From: CBDCVO01 sp965223085
Lineage (GTDB): Bacteria > Pseudomonadota > Gammaproteobacteria > Ga0077536
Assembly: GCA_965223085.1 (NCBI GenBank)
Contig: OZ244981.1
Span: forward strand, 3,906,001 to 3,970,000
Length of the DNA stretch: 64,000 nt
Direction: 5' to 3'
Below, piece after piece: positions 60,369 to 64,000 of this stretch (positions are counted from its first letter, which is position 1; each line of letters begins with the position of its first letter). The notes under the pieces are model-generated. The model made no database searches and was not told the DNA's origin. It saw only the letters and a list, made by a program, of their open reading frames with translations. Made by a program: the position numbers and the translations under genes.

Positions 60369-61307
60369 ATGTCAGTGCATGCGGAAGCGGTCTCAACCGA
60401 CAACTTGGGCCGGAGGTCGCATCGAATTACGACGATGCCATTCGTTGAAGCGAATTCCGAAGACCGGAAATTATTGTCCGATGCGACATTGCTGCGCATC
60501 GCCAATTCGTTGCAGTCGAGCTTGCATGTCAAAGACGTGATCCGGACGTTCGCGGTAGAAGCGCGGCGGATCGTCAGGAATTTTGAACTCCGCTACCGCA
60601 ACCGCGCCGAAGGCATCACCATCGACGGTCATAGCATGGAATTTCACCGCTGCACCTATGACCTCAATCTACTCGGCAAATCGATCGGCGAGACCACGTT
60701 TTCGCGGGCCGAACCGTTCACTAACGACGAGCAGGCGCTTTTGGAGGTCATGTTATGTGCACTCGTCTACCCCCTACGCAACGCGCTGATGTACGAACGC
60801 GCGTTACACACTGCCCTGCGCGACCCCCTCACCGGGATTAATAATCGCGCCTCCATGGATGAACATTTAGAACACCAAGTACTGGTCGCAATGCGCCACA
60901 GCACGCCGCTGTCACTGCTAATGATCGACGTCGACAAATTTAAGCAGGTCAACGATAAATATGGCCATTTAGTCGGCGATGTCGTGTTGACGGAAATCGC
61001 AGAACGGCTAGTCAAATGTGCGCGCAACAGCGATATCGTTTTTCGCTACGGCGGCGAGGAATTCGTGATCGTGTTAACGAATACTGACCTCGAGGGAGCA
61101 ACTCAGCTCGCTGAGCGCATTCGCCTGACCATCGCTGAACGCGAAATCAAAGCATCCGAGCTCGCATTGCCGGTTACGGTCAGTGTCGGCGTTACCCAAT
61201 TAAAAGCAGCAGAGACAAGCCTCGATCTTTTAGAGCGAACCGACAAACAACTATACGCGGCGAAAGCGGCGGGCCGTAACCGGGTCGTAGCAATCGCCTC
61301 CGGATAA
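60369..61307 (+). CDS. GGDEF-domain diguanylate cyclase
   Basis: 312 residues. An N-terminal ~140-residue region without membrane segments (ANSLQSSLHVKDVIRTFAVE; FTNDEQALLEVMLCALVYPL) looks GAF-like. The GGDEF domain follows (DPLTGINNRASMDEHL; MIDVDKFKQVNDKYGHLVGD) with an intact active loop RYGGEEF. An RxxD inhibitory site (RNSD) sits five residues before it, so the enzyme should make c-di-GMP and be feedback-inhibited. The start is ATG 60369 with GGGAG 10 nt upstream. It converges on ligA. Confidence 0.92.
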   Translation: MSVHAEAVSTDNLGRRSHRITTMPFVEANSEDRKLLSDATLLRIANSLQSSLHVKDVIRTFAVEARRIVRNFELRYRNRAEGITIDGHSMEFHRCTYDLNLLGKSIGETTFSRAEPFTNDEQALLEVMLCALVYPLRNALMYERALHTALRDPLTGINNRASMDEHLEHQVLVAMRHSTPLSLLMIDVDKFKQVNDKYGHLVGDVVLTEIAERLVKCARNSDIVFRYGGEEFVIVLTNTDLEGATQLAERIRLTIAEREIKASELALPVTVSVGVTQLKAAETSLDLLERTDKQLYAAKAAGRNRVVAIASG

Positions 61308-61339
61308 GTTGCGACAAAACGATCGCTGCGCTCATGTTA

Positions 61340-63343
61340 TTACTCGGACTGCTGCCGCGAAATTTTTTCCAAGAGCAGGCTCGGACGGGCTAAAGCGGCC
61401 ACAAACTCCTCTTCGTTAAGCTGCGGAACACCCAAGCGCTGGGCTTTGTCGGCTTTAGTGCCGGGATTCTCACCGACGACGAGAAAATCCGTTTTTTTTG
61501 ACACACTTGATGCCATTTTAACCCCCAGTGCGGCCAGCTTGTTGCGCGCTTCCTCACGGTTCATGGCTGCTAGCGTCCCGCTAACGACCGCCGTATAACC
61601 CGCAAGTGGTAAGGTCTCCGGGCGCGCCCGCGCCGTAGGCCAGCTAAGTCCGGCTGCAAAAAGACCGGCAAGCAAAGATTGCTGCTGGGGATCACGAAAG
61701 AACGCGTGAATGTTAGCCGCAACGACGGGGCCGACATCCGGGGTTTGCATCAACTCCTCGAGACTCGCGCTTGCCAGGTTAGCGAAATCACCAAAGTGTT
61801 GCGCGAGATTCTCCGCCGTAGCCTCGCCCACTTCTGGGATCCCGAGAGCGTAGAGAAAACGCGGTAACGTCGTAGATTTTGCGCGTTCGATCGCGTCGAG
61901 CAGATTTTGCGCAGACCGCTCGGCCATGCGCTCGAGCGTCACTAAAGTCCCGAGATCCAGATGAAACAGATCAACCACAGTGTGGATTAGGCCGTTGGCG
62001 AATAGTTGTCGAATAAGCTTAATACCCAAACCTTCGATGTCTAGGGCTCGTCGCGACGCAAAATGCCGCACTATTTGCACCTGTTGTTCGGTATCCTGCT
62101 CTGGCAACGCGTCGGGCATGACAAACGATCGCGTACCCCTTGGTCGTAAGGTTTTTTCTACACGTACAATTTCCGGGATCACGTCACCGGCACGGCGAAC
62201 TACCACCGTATCGCCAACCCGAACATCTTTGCGGGCTAGCTCATCGGCGTTGTGCAAGGTCGCGTTCGTAATCGTGACACCGCCAACAGTCACCGGGGCA
62301 AGCCGGGCTACCGGGGTCAACGCGCCGGTACGCCCCACCTGTACGTCGATAGCAAGCACTGTGGAAGTGGCTTCCTCGGGGGGGAATTTATACGCTATCG
62401 CCCAGCGTGGCGCCCGCGCCACGGCGCCTAAGGTTTCTTGCGCAGCCACGGAATTTATCTTGTAGACAACGCCATCGATGTCGTATCCGAGCGTGGCGCG
62501 ACGGGCCAACATGGCGTCATAATACGCTAACGCTTCCGCGGTGCTCGCTACGACGTTCGTCTCTGGTGAGGTTCGCAAACCTAAAGCGCTTAGCCAGGCA
62601 AGGATATCCGCTTGCGTCGCGGGTTCTTCTACGCCTTCGAGAGCACCGATCCCATAACAATAAATGTTCAGCGGTCGGCTCGCGGTAATGGCGGGATCGA
62701 GCTGCCGCAAACTACCAGCCGCGGCATTGCGGGGATTAGCAAAGCATTTCTCTGCGCGTGCGGCTTGCGCTGCATTCAGCGTATCAAAACCCGCACGTGT
62801 CATATAAATTTCGCCACGTACTTCCAGCAATTGCGGTACCGCCACGCCTGTCGCCGCGTTCAACACTATGGGTACGCTGCGCAGCGTCTTGACGTTGTGG
62901 GTTACATCTTCGCCGCTAGCACCATCGCCACGGGTTGCAGCGCAAACGAGGCGGCCGCGCCGATAGACCAGGCTGATCGCCACGCCGTCGAGTTTTGTCT
63001 CCGCCACGTATTCGACCGCCACATCTCCCAAGCGCTCGCGAACACGTTTATCAAAAGCGAGAAAATCTTCCGCCGTGAAAGCGTTGGCAAGACTGAGCAT
63101 CGGTACCGTATGACGGACCGTGGCAAAGTCAGCAACCGGTGTGCCGCTAACCCGTTGGCTGGGCGAGTCCGGCGTGACGAGGTGTGGATATGCCGCTTCA
63201 ATGCCCACAAGCTCTTGCATCAAGCTATCGTAGACGGCGTCTGTCACCATGGGATCGTCGCGAACGTAATAACGGTAGTCGTGATCGCGCAGCACTTCGC
63301 GCAACTTTGCAGCACGGGCCGCCGCGCGCGCCTCAGCCGACAT
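61340..63343 (-). CDS. ligA: NAD-dependent DNA ligase
   Basis: 667 residues. The adenylation lysine is Lys117 in AETKLDGVAISLVY. NAD-binding Ia region YRYYVRDDPMVTDAVYDSLM precedes it. OB-fold, helix-hairpin-helix repeats (LASASLEELMQTPDVGPVVA) and the C-terminal BRCT (LAGYTAVVSGTLAAMNREEA) follow. Of the usual four zinc-finger cysteines between the OB and HhH parts I see none: the stretch MPDALPEQDTEQQVQIVRHF replaces CP.C...C. The start at 63343 overlaps the zipA stop. It seals nicks in replication and repair. Confidence 0.93.
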   Translation of the reverse strand: MSAEARAAARAAKLREVLRDHDYRYYVRDDPMVTDAVYDSLMQELVGIEAAYPHLVTPDSPSQRVSGTPVADFATVRHTVPMLSLANAFTAEDFLAFDKRVRERLGDVAVEYVAETKLDGVAISLVYRRGRLVCAATRGDGASGEDVTHNVKTLRSVPIVLNAATGVAVPQLLEVRGEIYMTRAGFDTLNAAQAARAEKCFANPRNAAAGSLRQLDPAITASRPLNIYCYGIGALEGVEEPATQADILAWLSALGLRTSPETNVVASTAEALAYYDAMLARRATLGYDIDGVVYKINSVAAQETLGAVARAPRWAIAYKFPPEEATSTVLAIDVQVGRTGALTPVARLAPVTVGGVTITNATLHNADELARKDVRVGDTVVVRRAGDVIPEIVRVEKTLRPRGTRSFVMPDALPEQDTEQQVQIVRHFASRRALDIEGLGIKLIRQLFANGLIHTVVDLFHLDLGTLVTLERMAERSAQNLLDAIERAKSTTLPRFLYALGIPEVGEATAENLAQHFGDFANLASASLEELMQTPDVGPVVAANIHAFFRDPQQQSLLAGLFAAGLSWPTARARPETLPLAGYTAVVSGTLAAMNREEARNKLAALGVKMASSVSKKTDFLVVGENPGTKADKAQRLGVPQLNEEEFVAALARPSLLLEKISRQQSE

Positions 63344-64000
63344 AGCGGGCGGCAGTCTCTCGCATCTTGGTAATTTGCGCACCATCGAGGAGCGCCTCGG
63401 GAGTGCTGAATAACTGCCCATCTAGTGCGGTGGCCAGTTCTTGCGCTGCGCTCAGGAAAAGTTCGAATGCCACCGGGCCTTCGAGTGCTGTGGGCAGCTG
63501 CATAAATAAGGTTAATCCATCGGTCGTGAGATCGTTGATCTGCTTAGGATCAAACGTACCAGGTTCGTAGATGTTTGCGACACTGAAAAGCGGTGTCTCG
63601 GTTTGCAGTTCGCCTGCGCCATAATGATGATAGATATCCATCTCACCAAAGCTCAGGCCGGCCTGTTGAAACGCCGCTTGCAATTCGGCACCCTCAAAAT
63701 GGCGTTTGTTGGGCGCACGCAGCTGCATCGCGAGGATGGTGGGATCGCGTGTCGCATCCGCCGCTGGTGCAGCGCTCGGTTCAGACTCGAAAGAAAATCG
63801 CAATTGGCTGTCCTTGGCGCGTTTGCGCTTTTTCCGCACGGGCGGATCACGGGTAACAACGGGCAGTTCGTCGAGTTCAGCGTCTTCGCGCACCACCGGG
63901 GGCTCCACTGCCGGTAATTCAGGCGCAACGTTTTCGACGTCACGCGTGGAATTCAAGTCTGGCGGCAATTTCGCGGGGGCAGCCTGTTGTCCGCGCGCGC
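63333..64000 (-). CDS. zipA: Cell division protein ZipA, partial
   Basis: The C-terminal FtsZ-binding domain is clear: ILAMQLRAPNKRHFEGAELQ, GLSFGEMDIYHHYG, LFSVANIYEPGTFDPKQIND, GLTLFMQLPTALEGPVAFEL and DGAQITKMRETAARYV. The preceding ~90 residues are the usual Pro/acidic linker. The frame stays open to the window edge, so the N-terminal membrane anchor lies outside. ZipA tethers FtsZ to the membrane. It overlaps ligA by 11 bp, the normal zipA-ligA pairing. Confidence 0.9.
   Translation of the reverse strand, partial: ARGQQAAPAKLPPDLNSTRDVENVAPELPAVEPPVVREDAELDELPVVTRDPPVRKKRKRAKDSQLRFSFESEPSAAPAADATRDPTILAMQLRAPNKRHFEGAELQAAFQQAGLSFGEMDIYHHYGAGELQTETPLFSVANIYEPGTFDPKQINDLTTDGLTLFMQLPTALEGPVAFELFLSAAQELATALDGQLFSTPEALLDGAQITKMRETAARYVG

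Noticed and set aside
62612..63373. 253-codon plus-strand frame opposite ligA
   Set aside because: Shadow of ligA codons; no start signal or family likeness.
1..64000. CRISPR arrays, tRNA, rRNA or prophage
   Set aside because: No regularly spaced repeats, cloverleaf-like segments, rRNA sequence or phage structural genes were seen by eye; a covariance-model scan was not possible.

Overview
The window is a chromosomal segment of a gammaproteobacterium that I cannot place to genus. The evidence is gene order. Two long blocks follow the arrangement known from Pseudomonas and relatives: rne / rluC-sppA-yceD-rpmF-plsX-fabD-fabG-acpP-fabF-pabC-mltG-tmk-holB-pilZ-tatD, and nadB / rpoE-rseA-rseB-mucD ... 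lepA-lepB-DUF4845-rnc-era-recO-pdxJ-acpS. The zipA-ligA pair closes the right end. I saw no rRNA, no tRNA and no CRISPR array.

Left region (1-10.3 kb): an accessory and partly decayed stretch. It holds remnants of a shikimate-kinase-like (BoxR/BzdR-type) regulator and of an acyl-CoA dehydrogenase, an intact thiolase, a TetR regulator with a clear operator, and an enoyl-CoA hydratase broken by two frameshifts. A 3.9-kb segment bounded by 38-bp inverted repeats of the Tn3-transposon type follows. It carries a PadR regulator, a flavin-dependent oxidoreductase with a cysteine-rich tail, an MFS exporter, and a truncated MalY-type aminotransferase running straight into the last ~50 codons of a Tn3-family transposase. 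Beyond it lie a degraded VapC toxin gene and an intact FadB/FadJ-type beta-oxidation protein.

Middle region (10.3-29.2 kb): a LiuR-like MerR regulator with both subunits of an acyl-CoA (probably 3-methylcrotonyl-CoA) carboxylase; an exported aspartoacylase-like hydrolase; an exported rhodanese; the cbpA-cbpM chaperone pair; a Ser/Thr kinase fused to an HDOD domain; a cupin; an ATP/ADP-carrier-like transporter; an aldo/keto reductase; an exported metallo-beta-lactamase-fold hydrolase; a methyltransferase; an NTF2-like protein; a NylB-like serine hydrolase; remnants of a second vapBC pair; an SDR; and a VOC protein.

Right region (29.2-64 kb): dense housekeeping operons for replication (holB, tmk, ligA), fatty-acid and lipid synthesis (plsX, fab genes, acpP, acpS), RNA processing (rne, rnc, rluC), translation (lepA, prfC, rpmF, era), secretion (lepB), the sigma-E envelope stress module (rpoE-rseA-rseB-mucD), NAD and PLP synthesis (nadB, pdxJ), peptidoglycan (mltG), division (zipA) and c-di-GMP signalling (a GGDEF protein). 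Many neighbours overlap by ATGA/GTGA, implying translational coupling. fabH and mucC/rseC are absent from their usual places, and a 257-bp MITE-like element sits between lepA and a glutaredoxin-like gene.

The best candidates for something new are the Tn3-ended cargo segment, the kinase-HDOD fusion with an altered catalytic loop, and the MITE-like element.
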